A DNA stretch of 64,000 nucleotides from SLRI01 sp964393275 (GTDB taxonomy: Bacteria; Pseudomonadota; Alphaproteobacteria; Geminicoccales; Geminicoccaceae), in the NCBI GenBank assembly GCA_964393275.1, contig CAYMTA010000006.1, forward strand, positions 56,032 to 120,031, read 5' to 3'. A program made the position numbers and the translations under genes. Numbering within the stretch: the stretch's first letter is position 1; each line of letters starts with the position of its first letter. This document shows positions 32,164 to 41,317 of the stretch, piece by piece. Below the pieces are notes generated by a model. The model saw only the letters and a program-made list of their open reading frames with translations. It ran no database searches and was not told where the DNA came from.

Positions 32164-32262
32164 GAAACCATCGCCATGCCGTGATGGTAGCCGTTGACAA
32201 TCGGCGAGGCGAGCGGAAGGAGGTCTGCCGAACAGCCCTCCGGTTGACGCAGGAGACGAACG

Positions 32263-33339
32263 ATGCAGCGCCGGCTCTCACCCTTCCCCGCCCCCATGCT
32301 CAACCGTCGCCGCGCCCTGCAGGCCGGGCTCGCCGTGGCCGCCGTGGCCGGCGCCCTGCCGCGCCGGCCGCGGGCCCAGGGTGGCGAGCTCAACGTCTAC
32401 AACTGGGATACCTATATCGGTCCCGAGACGATCGCCGACTTCACCGACGCCACCGGCATCCGCGTGCGCTACGACCTCTACGGCAGCAGCGACGAGATGT
32501 TCGGCAAGCTGCGCGACGGCAATCCGGGCTACGATATCGTCTATCCCTCGAACGATTTCGTCGAGCGGATGATCGTGGCCGACATGCTGCTGCCGCTCGA
32601 TCACCAGAAGCTCACGAATTTCGGCAATCTGGCCCCGCGCTTCCAGGACCCGGCCTTCGATCCGGGCCGCCGGTTCAGCGTTCCCTATTTCTGGGGCACC
32701 ATGGGCATCGGCTACCGGCAGAGCGTGGCCTCGCCCGACAGTTGGGCCGTCCTCTTCGAGTCCGACGAGTTCGCCGGCCGCATGTCGGTGCTCAACGACA
32801 AGAACCTGATCCAGATGGCGCTGCTCTATCTGGGCTACTCGCTCAACACCACCGACCCGGCGGAGCTCGACGCGGCCGTCGACCTCCTGATCCGCGCCAA
32901 GCCCAACATCAAGGCCTTCACCCCCGATACAGGGCAGGACCTGCTGATCGCCGGCGAGGTCGATCTCTGCATGGAATGGAACGGCGACATCCTCCAGGTG
33001 ATGGAGGAGGACGACGACCTCGCCTATGTCGTGCCCAAGGAGGGCGGCCTGCTCTGGGAGGACGACATGGCGATCCCCCGGGGCGGCCCCAACCCCGATG
33101 CGGCGATGGAGTGGATCAATTTCAACCTCGACGCCGAGGTCTTTGGCGCCATCGCCAGCTTCGTCCGCTTTCCGAGCCCGAACGAGGCGGCCAAGGCCTT
33201 CATCCCGAAGGAAGATCTGGAGAATCCGGCCATCTATCCGCGCGACGAGGTGATCGATAAATGCGAGACCTCGATCTACAAGGGCGAGGCGGTGGAGAGC
33301 CTCTACGAGAACGCGCTGACCCGGGTGCTCGCTGCCTGA
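32263..33339 (+). CDS. Polyamine-type ABC transporter substrate-binding protein (PotD-like)
   Basis: This 358-residue protein begins with a twin-arginine-like signal (NRRRALQAGLAVAAVAGALP, residues 14-33). The PotD/PotF fold follows: LNVYNWDTYIGPETIADF, YDIVYPSNDFVERMI, VPYFWGTMGIGYR and CMEWNGDILQVM. AGGAG lies 7 bases before the ATG. Spermidine/putrescine binding is inferred by family. Its permeases and ATPase are probably those at 37023-39854, about 3.7 kb downstream beyond four unrelated genes. Confidence 0.9.
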   Translation: MQRRLSPFPAPMLNRRRALQAGLAVAAVAGALPRRPRAQGGELNVYNWDTYIGPETIADFTDATGIRVRYDLYGSSDEMFGKLRDGNPGYDIVYPSNDFVERMIVADMLLPLDHQKLTNFGNLAPRFQDPAFDPGRRFSVPYFWGTMGIGYRQSVASPDSWAVLFESDEFAGRMSVLNDKNLIQMALLYLGYSLNTTDPAELDAAVDLLIRAKPNIKAFTPDTGQDLLIAGEVDLCMEWNGDILQVMEEDDDLAYVVPKEGGLLWEDDMAIPRGGPNPDAAMEWINFNLDAEVFGAIASFVRFPSPNEAAKAFIPKEDLENPAIYPRDEVIDKCETSIYKGEAVESLYENALTRVLAA

Positions 33340-33456
33340 GCCCGGTTCTCGGCTCGCCCAGCCCGAGCCTTTTCGCTTCCGTGATGGCGCCGCCGCCGGC
33401 ATACCTCGTGCGGGAGGCGTTGCCGGGGCGCGCGCCATGAGCACGAGGACCAATTC

Positions 33457-34422
33457 ATGACGTCAGCCAGCGGCGCCGCCCGCGCCGACATCGAGATCGC
33501 CATCATCGGCCCGCAGCGACCGAAGCTGCTGGAGGCGCTCGAGGAGCGCTTCATCTGCCATCACGTCCATGCCGAGGCGGACCCGCTGGCCTATCTCGCC
33601 CGGCACGGGGGCGGCATTCGAGGTGCGGTGGGCAGCGGCATGGCTGGCCTCGGGCGGGCGCACATGGAGCTCATGCCCAAGCTCGAGATCTGCGCCCTCA
33701 ACGGCGTCGGGCTCGAGACGAGCGATCTCGAGGGGGCTCGGGCGCGGGGCATCGCCATCACCATAACACCCGTCCTCTATGACGACGTGGCCGATCTCGC
33801 CCTGGCGCTGGCGCTCGCCGCCTGCCGGCGCATCGCCCATGGCGACCGGTTCGTGCGACGGGGCGACTGGCTGAAGGGCCGCCTCGTGCTGGGGCGCAAG
33901 CTCACCGGCATGAGAGCCGGGCTGATCGGCCTCGGCCGCATCGGCAGCGAGGTGGCCGCCCGCCTCCAGGGCTTCAAATGCGACGTTGCCTATGTCGATC
34001 CGATGCCACGCGACGTGCCCTATCGGCGCGCCGTCGAGGCGGTCACGCTGGCGCGCGAGAGCGACATCCTCTTCCTGTGCGCCGCCGGGGCCGCCAAGGG
34101 CACGGCGGCGCCGATCGTCAGCCGCGAGATCCTGGAAGCGCTCGGCCCGCGCGGCATCTTCGTCAACATCGCGCGCGGCTGGCTGGTCGACGAGCCGGCC
34201 ATGGTCGAGCTTCTGGCCTCGGGCGGGCTGGGTGCTGCCGGGCTCGACGTCTTCGACGACGAGCCCCGGGTGCCGGCGGCGCTGCTCGGCCTCGACAACG
34301 TCGTCCTCACCCCGCACATCGCCAGCGCCACCGAGGAGACCATGGCGGCGATGGGCGAGACGGTGCTCGCCAACCTCGTGAGCTGGTTCGAAGGCAAGGG
34401 GGCGCTGACGGCGGTCCCCTAG
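33457..34422 (+). CDS. D-isomer-specific 2-hydroxyacid dehydrogenase
   Basis: This is a 321-residue NAD(P)-dependent dehydrogenase of the glyoxylate/hydroxypyruvate reductase type. The Rossmann motif GLIGLGRIG (about 150-158), the catalytic arginine in NIARGWLVDE, the glutamate in FDDEPRVP and the histidine in LTPHIASAT are all in place. It follows the PotD-like gene by 117 bases on the same strand. The exact 2-oxoacid is not determinable. Confidence 0.9.
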   Translation: MTSASGAARADIEIAIIGPQRPKLLEALEERFICHHVHAEADPLAYLARHGGGIRGAVGSGMAGLGRAHMELMPKLEICALNGVGLETSDLEGARARGIAITITPVLYDDVADLALALALAACRRIAHGDRFVRRGDWLKGRLVLGRKLTGMRAGLIGLGRIGSEVAARLQGFKCDVAYVDPMPRDVPYRRAVEAVTLARESDILFLCAAGAAKGTAAPIVSREILEALGPRGIFVNIARGWLVDEPAMVELLASGGLGAAGLDVFDDEPRVPAALLGLDNVVLTPHIASATEETMAAMGETVLANLVSWFEGKGALTAVP

Positions 34423-34423
34423 C

Positions 34424-35146
34424 TCAAAGGGTTTCCCAGACACTCGTCGCATAGTCGAACCAGGCGCTGACCCGCCTGCCGTCATAGTGGTAGCGGATGT
34501 GGCGCTCCTGGGCGGGCGGCTGGACGGCCCTGGGACGGAACGCGCCGAGGCAAATGCCGCCGGCGTGGCGCACGCTCGGATAGACGACGCCGTTGCTGCC
34601 GGCGTCGCGCAGACGCCGGCCGAGGGCCCGGCCCGCGGCGTAGTCGTCCGGCGCCAGGACGGCGGCCCGCAGGGGCTCGGCGAGGCCGGCGATGTCGTGA
34701 AAGCGCTCGTCGACCTTGCCGACCACCACGCGCATGTCGATGTTGCGGATATCGTCGCCGCTGTCCCTGGCGAAGCGCTCGAAATGGTGGATCGTCTCGG
34801 CGCGCGCCGTGGGAAAATCGATGGCCGCGTAGTAGACGCCGTAGCTGCCGTCGCTGAAGCGCGAGCCCTTGGGGTTCCTGTGCGTGAACGAAGCCATGAC
34901 ATAGCTCGCACCCGGGCCGCTGACACGCTCCTCGGGCGCCACGAGCGCGATCTCGCCCAATTCGTCCCGCAGCCGCGGGTTGGTCAGCATCTCGGCGGCG
35001 ATCAGCGCTTCCCAGACAGAAGGGTCCAGGTCGACCCGCTCGAACAGGTCGATCGGCGGATAGCGGGACGCGATGATGCGGGTCGCCCGCTCCCAGCGGA
35101 CGCGGACGAGTGTGAGCTCAGGACCAGGGGGCGCGGGCGGCATCGA
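34424..35146 (-). CDS. RES-domain toxin (NAD+-depleting type)
   Basis: RES toxins degrade NAD+. The 240-residue protein has the RES core GSRFSDGSYGVYYAAIDFPT ARAETIHHFERF, with the conserved arginine, tyrosine and glutamate of the family. ATG 35146 is the only good in-frame start; it lies inside the antitoxin gene (29-base overlap) and lacks a strong ribosome site, so it is probably coupled to antitoxin translation. Its stop lies two bases from that of the dehydrogenase gene. Confidence 0.85.
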   Translation of the reverse strand, partial: SMPPAPPGPELTLVRVRWERATRIIASRYPPIDLFERVDLDPSVWEALIAAEMLTNPRLRDELGEIALVAPEERVSGPGASYVMASFTHRNPKGSRFSDGSYGVYYAAIDFPTARAETIHHFERFARDSGDDIRNIDMRVVVGKVDERFHDIAGLAEPLRAAVLAPDDYAAGRALGRRLRDAGSNGVVYPSVRHAGGICLGAFRPRAVQPPAQERHIRYHYDGRRVSAWFDYATSVWETL

Positions 35147-35531
35147 GATAGGCGCGAACGGCGGCGAGGTCGGTGACGTCGCCGGCGGCCATGCGCGCGA
35201 GCGGTGTCTGTCCGCCGAAATGCCGGTTCGACTGCCTGATCCATTCGTCGGCCTGCCGGCTGTCCGGGTAGAGAATCTGCAGCGCCTTGAAGATGCCGGC
35301 GACATAGCCGATGCGGCGGACGGTGTCGGCCGGGAGCTTCCCCACCTTGCCGCCCTTCCAGCCATAGAAGGTGCGCTCGGCCGGCTCGCCGAGGATGCGC
35401 CTAGCGTCGGCGTTCTCGACGCGCCAGAGCCGCATGATGCCGAAGAAGCCGCGCATCAGGTCGGCATGCACCTTCGGATCGTGGCGCAAGTCGTCGAGCC
35501 TGGCCGGTGCCGCTGCATGGGCGAGTGCCAT
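35118..35531 (-). CDS. Xre/MbcA/ParS-type antitoxin of the RES module
   Basis: The 137-residue antitoxin has a HTH-like N-terminal region and the DUF2384 (MbcA/ParS/Xre C-terminal) domain: FYGWKGGKVGKLPADTVRRI, GYVAGIFKALQILYPD, ADEWIRQSNRHFGGQTPLAR MAAGDVTDLAAV. It binds the RES toxin and should repress the operon. AGGAGGAG precedes the ATG (35531). The antitoxin-first order and overlap with the toxin are typical. Confidence 0.87.
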   Translation of the reverse strand: MALAHAAAPARLDDLRHDPKVHADLMRGFFGIMRLWRVENADARRILGEPAERTFYGWKGGKVGKLPADTVRRIGYVAGIFKALQILYPDSRQADEWIRQSNRHFGGQTPLARMAAGDVTDLAAVRAYLDAARAPWS

Positions 35532-35660
35532 GATGATCTCCTCCTGATCCTCTACATGCGCTGCGTCCATGCATGAATCAAGAGAATAGCGCGAAACCGC
35601 AGAATCTCCTCGCCCGCAGGATGCCTGAATGGCCATCCGATGCGGCCAGCGGCAAAAAAA

Positions 35661-35697
35661 GGAGGGGCCGGCGGGGAGGCCGTGCCTTCCCGCCTTT
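35661..35697. repeat. Dispersed intergenic repeat B, copy 2
   Basis: AGGAGGGGCCGGCGGGGAGG and CCGTGCCTTCCCG match the reverse complement of 23591-23630. It lies between the antitoxin gene and the UbiH-family gene, in a gap of about 180 bases that otherwise shows no gene. Confidence 0.6.
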
Positions 35698-35709
35698 TTC
35701 CTCTCGTGC

Positions 35710-36906
35710 TCAGGGACCGCCCGACACGCCTTCCATCAGGGCCTGCATCAGGGCGCGGCGGGCGGGCGGCAGGCGATCGAGGAGGCCCAGGGCGAGGGAG
35801 CTGGCGAGGCGAAAGGGCGGGAGGCTGCGCATCACCAGGTGGTTGAGGGTGTCGATGCCCCAAAAACGGGTCTTGATGTCGGTGGCACGGGCCTCGGCAT
35901 AGGCGCGGAGCAGGGCGGGGTCGCCCGGGTCGCGCGAGTGGCTGGCGAGGAGACCGGCGAGGGTCGCGACGTCGCGCAGCGAGAGGTTGAGGCCCTGGGC
36001 GCCCAAAGGGCTCATGACATGCGCCGCCTCGCCGACCAGGGCGCGGCGCGATGCGGTCAGCTCCCTGGCCAGCCGGGCGCGGATGGGGAAGGCGTGGCGG
36101 GCCGAAACCTCGCCGATGGCGCCGAGCCAGGGTTCGGCCAGGGGTGCCATGGCGGCCTTGAAGGCTTCGTCGTCGAGGTGGAGCCTCGTCTCGCTCCGGT
36201 CGGTGCGATCGACCCAGACGAGGCTGGAGTTGCGGCCGGGCAGCGGGACCATGGTGAAGGGGCCGCCCTTGCGATGCAGCTCGGTCGAAATGTTGCGGTG
36301 TTGCCGGGTGTGGGCGAAGCGGCAGACGATGGCGGTCTGGCCGTGGTCGCGCTCGGTGGTGGCGATCCCGGCCGTCTCGCGCACCACGGAATTGCGACCA
36401 TCGGCGCCGATGACCAGCCGCGCGGCGAGCCTCTTTTCTCGGGCGTCCAGCAGCAGCCGGCCCTCATCCTCGGTGACGCCCTCGAGGACAGCGCCGGCAT
36501 GCACGGTGATGTTGGCCGTGCGCGCCACCGCGCGGGCGAGCCGGGTTGTCAGCGTGGCATTGGGGACGTTCCAGCCGAAGGCGTCATGGCCGAGCTCGGC
36601 CGCGTCGAAGGTGAGGGCGGTGCCTTCGGCGGCACCGGGCCTGCCGCCGCCGACGATGCGCAGGCGGTAGAGGGGCTCGGCGCCGAGGCCGACGGGGTCG
36701 AAGACGCCGAGGCGGGTCAGAAGATCGATTGCCGGCAGGAGCAGCGTCGCGGTCCGGCCATCGGCCGCCTGCCCTTGGCCCGAAGGCAGCGGCCCGGCGG
36801 CAAGGAGCGCCACCTCCACGCCGCCTCTCGCCAGCGCCAGCGCCATGGCGAGGCCGGTGATCCCGGCGCCCACGACGGCGATCTCGACCTCTGCCGCCAC
36901 CTTCAT
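35710..36906 (-). CDS. UbiH/COQ6-family FAD-dependent monooxygenase (ubiquinone ring hydroxylase)
   Basis: The 398-residue flavoprotein has the FAD motif VVGAGITGLAMALALARGG (about 10-28), the DG motif VIGADGRNSVVRE and the second FAD motif LVGEAAHVMSPLGAQGLNLS. The last motif is characteristic of ubiquinone hydroxylases (UbiH/UbiF/UbiL). It probably hydroxylates the ring during ubiquinone synthesis; which carbon cannot be told. ATG 36906 has GGAG about 9 bases upstream; the frame remains open to 36987. Confidence 0.88.
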   Translation of the reverse strand: MKVAAEVEIAVVGAGITGLAMALALARGGVEVALLAAGPLPSGQGQAADGRTATLLLPAIDLLTRLGVFDPVGLGAEPLYRLRIVGGGRPGAAEGTALTFDAAELGHDAFGWNVPNATLTTRLARAVARTANITVHAGAVLEGVTEDEGRLLLDAREKRLAARLVIGADGRNSVVRETAGIATTERDHGQTAIVCRFAHTRQHRNISTELHRKGGPFTMVPLPGRNSSLVWVDRTDRSETRLHLDDEAFKAAMAPLAEPWLGAIGEVSARHAFPIRARLARELTASRRALVGEAAHVMSPLGAQGLNLSLRDVATLAGLLASHSRDPGDPALLRAYAEARATDIKTRFWGIDTLNHLVMRSLPPFRLASSLALGLLDRLPPARRALMQALMEGVSGGP

Positions 36907-37022
36907 CCATCTCACTCCCCGCCGGCCGCCCGGCGCTCGCGGATCAGAGAGCAAGCGGCGTTGACAAGCAAGCGGGCGGTGCCGCAACTAGCGGCGGGTC
37001 CGGGCGGTTTCGAGGAAGGCAT

Positions 37023-37940
37023 TTGGAGAGCTGGCGCGCGCAGCCTGCCGTGTTCTGGGCCTTCGTCCTGCCGGGCGCCCTCTGGCTGCTGCTCTTCTTC
37101 ATCGCCCCCTTGGCGCTCATCTGGCTGCTCGCCTTCGGCGAGCGCATGGGTCCGGTCGAGATCCAGGTCACCTGGACCCTGGCCAATTACCGAGACGTCT
37201 TCGATCCGGTCTATGTCGGCCTTTTCTGGCGCTCGCTCTGGGTCGCCACCGTGGCGACGGCTTTGGTGCTCGTCATCGGCCTGCCGGTGGCGCTCGCCAT
37301 CAGCTTCGCGCCGGCGCGTCTCAAGCCCTTGATCCTGCTGCTGATCATCCTGCCGTTCTGGACCAATATCCTGATCCGCACCTACGCGATGATCGCGGTG
37401 CTGCGGACCAGGGGCTTCGTCAATTTCGGGCTGGAGTATCTCTGGCAGCTCGGCGTGGCCGTGCTGGCGCCGTTCGGGCTCGATCACGCGGTGATGGGCG
37501 AGCGTTTCGTGCCGCTCGAGCTGCTCTACAATAACACCGCCGTCATCTTCGGCATCGTCTACGTCTACCTGCCGTTCATGGTGCTGCCGCTCTACGCCAC
37601 GCTCGACCGGCTCGACCGCTCGCTGCTGGAGGCCAGCCTCGATCTGGGTGCGGGGCAGATCCGCACGTTCTTCTCGATCATCGTGCCCTTGGCCAAGCCC
37701 GGCATCGTCTCGGGCATCATCCTGGTCTTCATTCCGGCCTTGGGCACCTTTTTGATCTCCGATCTCCTGGGCGGCACCGACAGCCTCTTGATCGGCAATG
37801 TCATCGAGCGGCAGTTCAAGGCGGCGAACAACTGGCCTCTCGGGGCCGCCATGAGCTTCGTTCTGCTCTACGTCACCTTCGCGGTCCTGGCCCTTCGTGC
37901 CTGGCTCGCCGGCCGGGGGGATGCCCATGGGCCAGCGTGA
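37023..37940 (+). CDS. Polyamine-type ABC transporter permease (PotB-like)
   Basis: A 305-residue inner-membrane permease with six helices. The EAA loop is LLEASLDLGAGQIRTFFSII VPLAKPGI, and ILPFWTNILIRTYAMIAVLR is diagnostic of the PotB class. The start is TTG 37023, preceded by GAGGAAGG at good spacing. The 3' end overlaps the next permease by 14 bases. Confidence 0.92.
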   Translation: MESWRAQPAVFWAFVLPGALWLLLFFIAPLALIWLLAFGERMGPVEIQVTWTLANYRDVFDPVYVGLFWRSLWVATVATALVLVIGLPVALAISFAPARLKPLILLLIILPFWTNILIRTYAMIAVLRTRGFVNFGLEYLWQLGVAVLAPFGLDHAVMGERFVPLELLYNNTAVIFGIVYVYLPFMVLPLYATLDRLDRSLLEASLDLGAGQIRTFFSIIVPLAKPGIVSGIILVFIPALGTFLISDLLGGTDSLLIGNVIERQFKAANNWPLGAAMSFVLLYVTFAVLALRAWLAGRGDAHGPA

Positions 37941-38766
37941 GCCGATCGGCCCTCTGGACTACACGCGCCGGCTCTGGCTCCGGCTCTGGCTCCTTGCCGT
38001 CTTCGTCTTCCTCTATGCGCCCATCGTCATCCTCGTCGCCTTCAGCTTCAACAACAGCAAGCGCAACATCGTCTGGCAGGGCTTCACCACCGACTACTAT
38101 GCCAAGGCGGCCGCCAACGCCTCGCTGATCGAGGCGTTCAGCAACAGCCTGATCATCGCCTTCGTCTCCACGCTCATCAGCACGATCGTGGGCGCCCTGA
38201 TGGCGCTCGCCCTCTGGCGTTTTCGCTTTCCTGGCAAGCCGGCGCTCGACGGGGCCGTGGCCCTGCCCATCGTCATTCCCGAAATCTGCATGGGGGTCGC
38301 TCTCCTGGTCTTCTTCAACCGCGTCGGCCTCTCGGCCGCCGTGAACTGGCCCTTCAGCCTGCTGCCGATCATCATCGGCCATGTCGCGTTCAGCTTTCCC
38401 TTCGTCTCGGTGGTGGTGCGCGCGCGCATGGCCGGCTTCGACCGCTCGCTCGAGGAGGCGTCGAAGGACCTGGGCGCCTCTGAATGGCAGACCTTCTGGC
38501 ACGTCACCGTGCCGTTCATGAAGCCCGGCCTCGTCGCCGGGGCGCTGCTGGCGATGACGCTTTCGCTCGACGACTTCGTCATCACCTTCTTCACCAGCGG
38601 GCCGGACACGCTGACCTTCCCGGTGCAGGTCTATTCCATGGTCCGCTTCGGGGCGACGCCCGAGGTCAACGCCGCCTCGACCGTGCTGATCGCGGTCACG
38701 GTGGTCCTCACCGTCATCGCCCTTCGCCTGCTGCGGCCGGATAAGGAGGCGGCGAAGCTCGCATGA
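37927..38766 (+). CDS. Polyamine-type ABC transporter permease (PotC-like)
   Basis: The second permease of the pair has 279 residues, six helices, the PotC-type opening (FVFLYAPIVILVAFSFNNSK) and the EAA loop LEEASKDLGASEWQTFWHVT VPFMKPGL. The given ATG (37927) has a run of Gs 6 bases upstream; ATG 37921 is possible but too close to it. It overlaps the ATPase start as ATGA. Confidence 0.92.
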   Translation: MGQREPIGPLDYTRRLWLRLWLLAVFVFLYAPIVILVAFSFNNSKRNIVWQGFTTDYYAKAAANASLIEAFSNSLIIAFVSTLISTIVGALMALALWRFRFPGKPALDGAVALPIVIPEICMGVALLVFFNRVGLSAAVNWPFSLLPIIIGHVAFSFPFVSVVVRARMAGFDRSLEEASKDLGASEWQTFWHVTVPFMKPGLVAGALLAMTLSLDDFVITFFTSGPDTLTFPVQVYSMVRFGATPEVNAASTVLIAVTVVLTVIALRLLRPDKEAAKLA

Positions 38767-39854
38767 CCGATACGCCAATCGTCACCTTCGAGAACGTCAC
38801 CAAGTCGTTCGGCCCGACCAGGGCCGTGGACGGGGTCAGCCTCGCCATCCCCAGGAACGCCTTCTTCGCGCTGCTCGGCCCCTCGGGTTGCGGCAAGACC
38901 ACGCTGCTGCGCATGCTCGGCGGCTTCGCCCACCCGACCTCGGGACGGGTGCTGATCGACGGCGAGGACATGGCGGCCGTCCCGCCCAACCGCCGCGCCG
39001 TCAACATGGTCTTCCAGTCCTATGCCGTCTTCCCGCACATGACCGTGGCCGAGAATATCGCCTATGGGCTAAAGGTGACGGGCGTGAAGCGGGTCGAGAT
39101 CGGCTCGCGGGTCGAGGAGGCGATCGCCATGGTCCGCCTCGACGGCATGGCGGCGCGCATGCCGGACCAGCTCTCGGGCGGCCAGCGGCAGCGCGTGGCG
39201 CTCGCCCGGGCCCTGGTCAAGCGGCCGAAGCTGCTCCTGCTCGACGAGCCGCTCTCGGCGCTCGACAAGAAGCTGCGTGGCGAGATGCAGCTCGAGCTGG
39301 TGCGGCTGCAGACCGAGGTCGGCATCACCTTCGTCATCGTCACCCACGACCAGGAGGAGGCGCTCGGCATGGCATCCGACATCGCGGTGATGAAGGAGGG
39401 GCGGATCCTGCAGGTCGCCCCGCCACGACAGCTCTACGAGCATCCCACGCGCCGATTCGTCGCCGAGTTCATCGGTGCGTCGAACAGCTTCGAGTGCGAG
39501 GTCCTGGCCATCGAGGGCGGCATGGCGCGGGTCAGGAGCCCGCTGCTCGGCGAGCTTTCGGTCGAGCGTGCGGCACCCGACGTCCTGGCCGGCACGCTCA
39601 TCGTCCGGCCCGAGAAGATGCGCATGGATTTCTCCTCGCCCGAGGCCGATCCGGGCGAGGTGCTGGTCCGGGCGACGATTGACCAGATCGCGTATTTCGG
39701 CGACCTCTCGGTCGTCTACCTGACCGCGGCGGATGGCAGGCGCCTGCAATGCAGCCGCTACAACGTCAACCGCATCGACAAGGGCGACCCGCCGCCCGGG
39801 ACGCCCTGCACCATCGGCATCCATCCCGAGGACCTGCTCCTCGTCGGCGACTGA
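38763..39854 (+). CDS. Polyamine-type ABC transporter ATP-binding protein (PotA-like)
   Basis: The 363-residue ATPase has Walker A GPSGCGKTT (about 40-48), Q-loop VFQSYAVFPHMT, signature QLSGGQRQRVALARAL, Walker B LLLLDEPLSALD and H-loop VTHDQEEAL. A TOBE regulatory domain fills the C-terminus (about 285-360), typical of PotA. With the two permeases it forms a complete importer core; the PotD-like protein at 32263 is the probable binding partner. Confidence 0.94.
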   Translation: MTDTPIVTFENVTKSFGPTRAVDGVSLAIPRNAFFALLGPSGCGKTTLLRMLGGFAHPTSGRVLIDGEDMAAVPPNRRAVNMVFQSYAVFPHMTVAENIAYGLKVTGVKRVEIGSRVEEAIAMVRLDGMAARMPDQLSGGQRQRVALARALVKRPKLLLLDEPLSALDKKLRGEMQLELVRLQTEVGITFVIVTHDQEEALGMASDIAVMKEGRILQVAPPRQLYEHPTRRFVAEFIGASNSFECEVLAIEGGMARVRSPLLGELSVERAAPDVLAGTLIVRPEKMRMDFSSPEADPGEVLVRATIDQIAYFGDLSVVYLTAADGRRLQCSRYNVNRIDKGDPPPGTPCTIGIHPEDLLLVGD

Positions 39855-39868
39855 CCAATCGGAGAACC

Positions 39869-40660
39869 ATGCGCATCACCACCTGGAACGCCAACTCCGT
39901 GCGGCTGCGCGAGAGCGCGCTTCGGCGGATCGTGGCCGAGATCGACCCCGACGTGCTCTGCCTGCAGGAGACCAAGGTCGAGGACGGCAAGTTCCCGCTC
40001 GATCTGGTGCGCGAGTTGGGCTTCCCGCACGTCCACATCCACGGCCAGAAGGGCTATCACGGCGTGGCCGTGCTCTCGAAGCTGCCGCTCGATGGCTGCG
40101 GCACGCACAAGTGGTGCGGCATCGATGATTCCCGCCATGCCGTCTGCACGCTTGAGGGCGGCATCGAGCTGCACAACCTCTACATCCCGGCCGGCGGCGA
40201 CATCCCCGATCCAGAGCAGAATCCGAAGTTCCGCCACAAGCTCGCCATGCTGGAAGAGCTGAGCGCCTGGTTCGAGGGGCATCGCGACGATGCCCGCCGC
40301 GCGATCCTCCTGGGCGATCTCAACATCGCCCCGCTCGAGACCGATGTCTGGAGCCACAAGCAGCTCCTCTCTGTGGTCAGCCACACCCCGATCGAGATCG
40401 AGAAGCTCGCCCGGCTGCAGGCGAGCGCCGGCTGGGTCGACGCCGTCCGAACGATCATCCCGCCCGAGGAGAAGCTCTTCTCCTGGTGGAGCTATCGCAA
40501 TCGCGACTGGAGCGCCTCCAACCGCGGCCGCCGCCTCGACCACATCTGGCTCACCCCGGCTTTGGCGCCGACGCTGCGGACCGCCCACGTCCGGCGCGAG
40601 GCGCGCGGCTGGGAGGCGCCGAGCGACCATGTGCCGGTGACGGTGGAGCTGGAAGTGTGA
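39869..40660 (+). CDS. xth: Exodeoxyribonuclease III / AP endonuclease
   Basis: Xth repairs abasic sites and trims 3' ends. The 263-residue EEP-fold protein shows MRITTWNANSVR, CLQETKVED (metal glutamate), ILLGDLNIAPLETDVW, LDHIWLTPAL and the closing SDHVPVTVEL with the catalytic DH pair. GGAG lies 5 bases before the ATG. It follows the PotA-like gene by 14 bases and may be read from the same message, although its role is unrelated. Confidence 0.95.
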   Translation: MRITTWNANSVRLRESALRRIVAEIDPDVLCLQETKVEDGKFPLDLVRELGFPHVHIHGQKGYHGVAVLSKLPLDGCGTHKWCGIDDSRHAVCTLEGGIELHNLYIPAGGDIPDPEQNPKFRHKLAMLEELSAWFEGHRDDARRAILLGDLNIAPLETDVWSHKQLLSVVSHTPIEIEKLARLQASAGWVDAVRTIIPPEEKLFSWWSYRNRDWSASNRGRRLDHIWLTPALAPTLRTAHVRREARGWEAPSDHVPVTVELEV

Positions 40661-40678
40661 CCAAGGCCAGTCGCCCGA

Positions 40679-41209
40679 TCAGGCAGGCACGTAGCTCAAC
40701 CTGACCACGTCCTTGTCGATCCGGTCATGGGTCATGAGGCGGAGCGGCGGCCGGGGGCCGGCGAAATAGGGTTTGCCATGACCGAGCACGACGGGGTGCA
40801 GGTAGATCCGATATTCGTCGATCAGGCCGAGATCGGTGAGGCTTTGCGCCAACTCCGGGCCGGCGACTTCGATCTCGCCGTCACGCTCGACCTTCAGCCT
40901 GCGGATGGCGCCCTCGAGATCATCCCCGACAAGCGTGGCGTTGGGGCCGACCGCCTTCAATGAGCGCGAGACGACCCATTTCGGCTGCTTCCGCCACGCC
41001 GCCGCGAAAGCCTGCTGCTCCGTATCCCATTCAGGATGATCATCGTCCCAGTAGCGCATGACCTCGTACATCTGGCGACCGTAGACACTGCCCGCCTGCC
41101 CCTCTGCCTCCTCGATGAAGTGGCGGAAGAGCGCCGGGCCTGGCGCAAACGCCATATGGTCGACATAGCCGTCCAGGGACAGGTTCATGCCGAAGACGAG
41201 CCGGGCCAT
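40679..41209 (-). CDS. Dihydrofolate reductase-like (RibD C-terminal domain) protein
   Basis: This is a 176-residue NADPH-binding reductase of the RibD_C/YyaP family. The start MARLVFGMNLSLDGYVD, the middle YGRQMYEVMRYW and the end DEYRIYLHPVVLGHGKPYFA are diagnostic. Such proteins are common accessory reductases of unknown substrate, not the housekeeping FolA. AGGAAG precedes the ATG. It is convergent with xth. Confidence 0.88.
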   Translation of the reverse strand: MARLVFGMNLSLDGYVDHMAFAPGPALFRHFIEEAEGQAGSVYGRQMYEVMRYWDDDHPEWDTEQQAFAAAWRKQPKWVVSRSLKAVGPNATLVGDDLEGAIRRLKVERDGEIEVAGPELAQSLTDLGLIDEYRIYLHPVVLGHGKPYFAGPRPPLRLMTHDRIDKDVVRLSYVPA

Positions 41210-41317
41210 GCCACTTCCTTTCGATAGGGGAGTTCGCTGTGTCGCACGCTGGGCGCTGCAGCAGGCATCCCGATGATTGTCGGGCCGCGAGCCAGCATGA
41301 CGCCAATGGGCTCCGGC

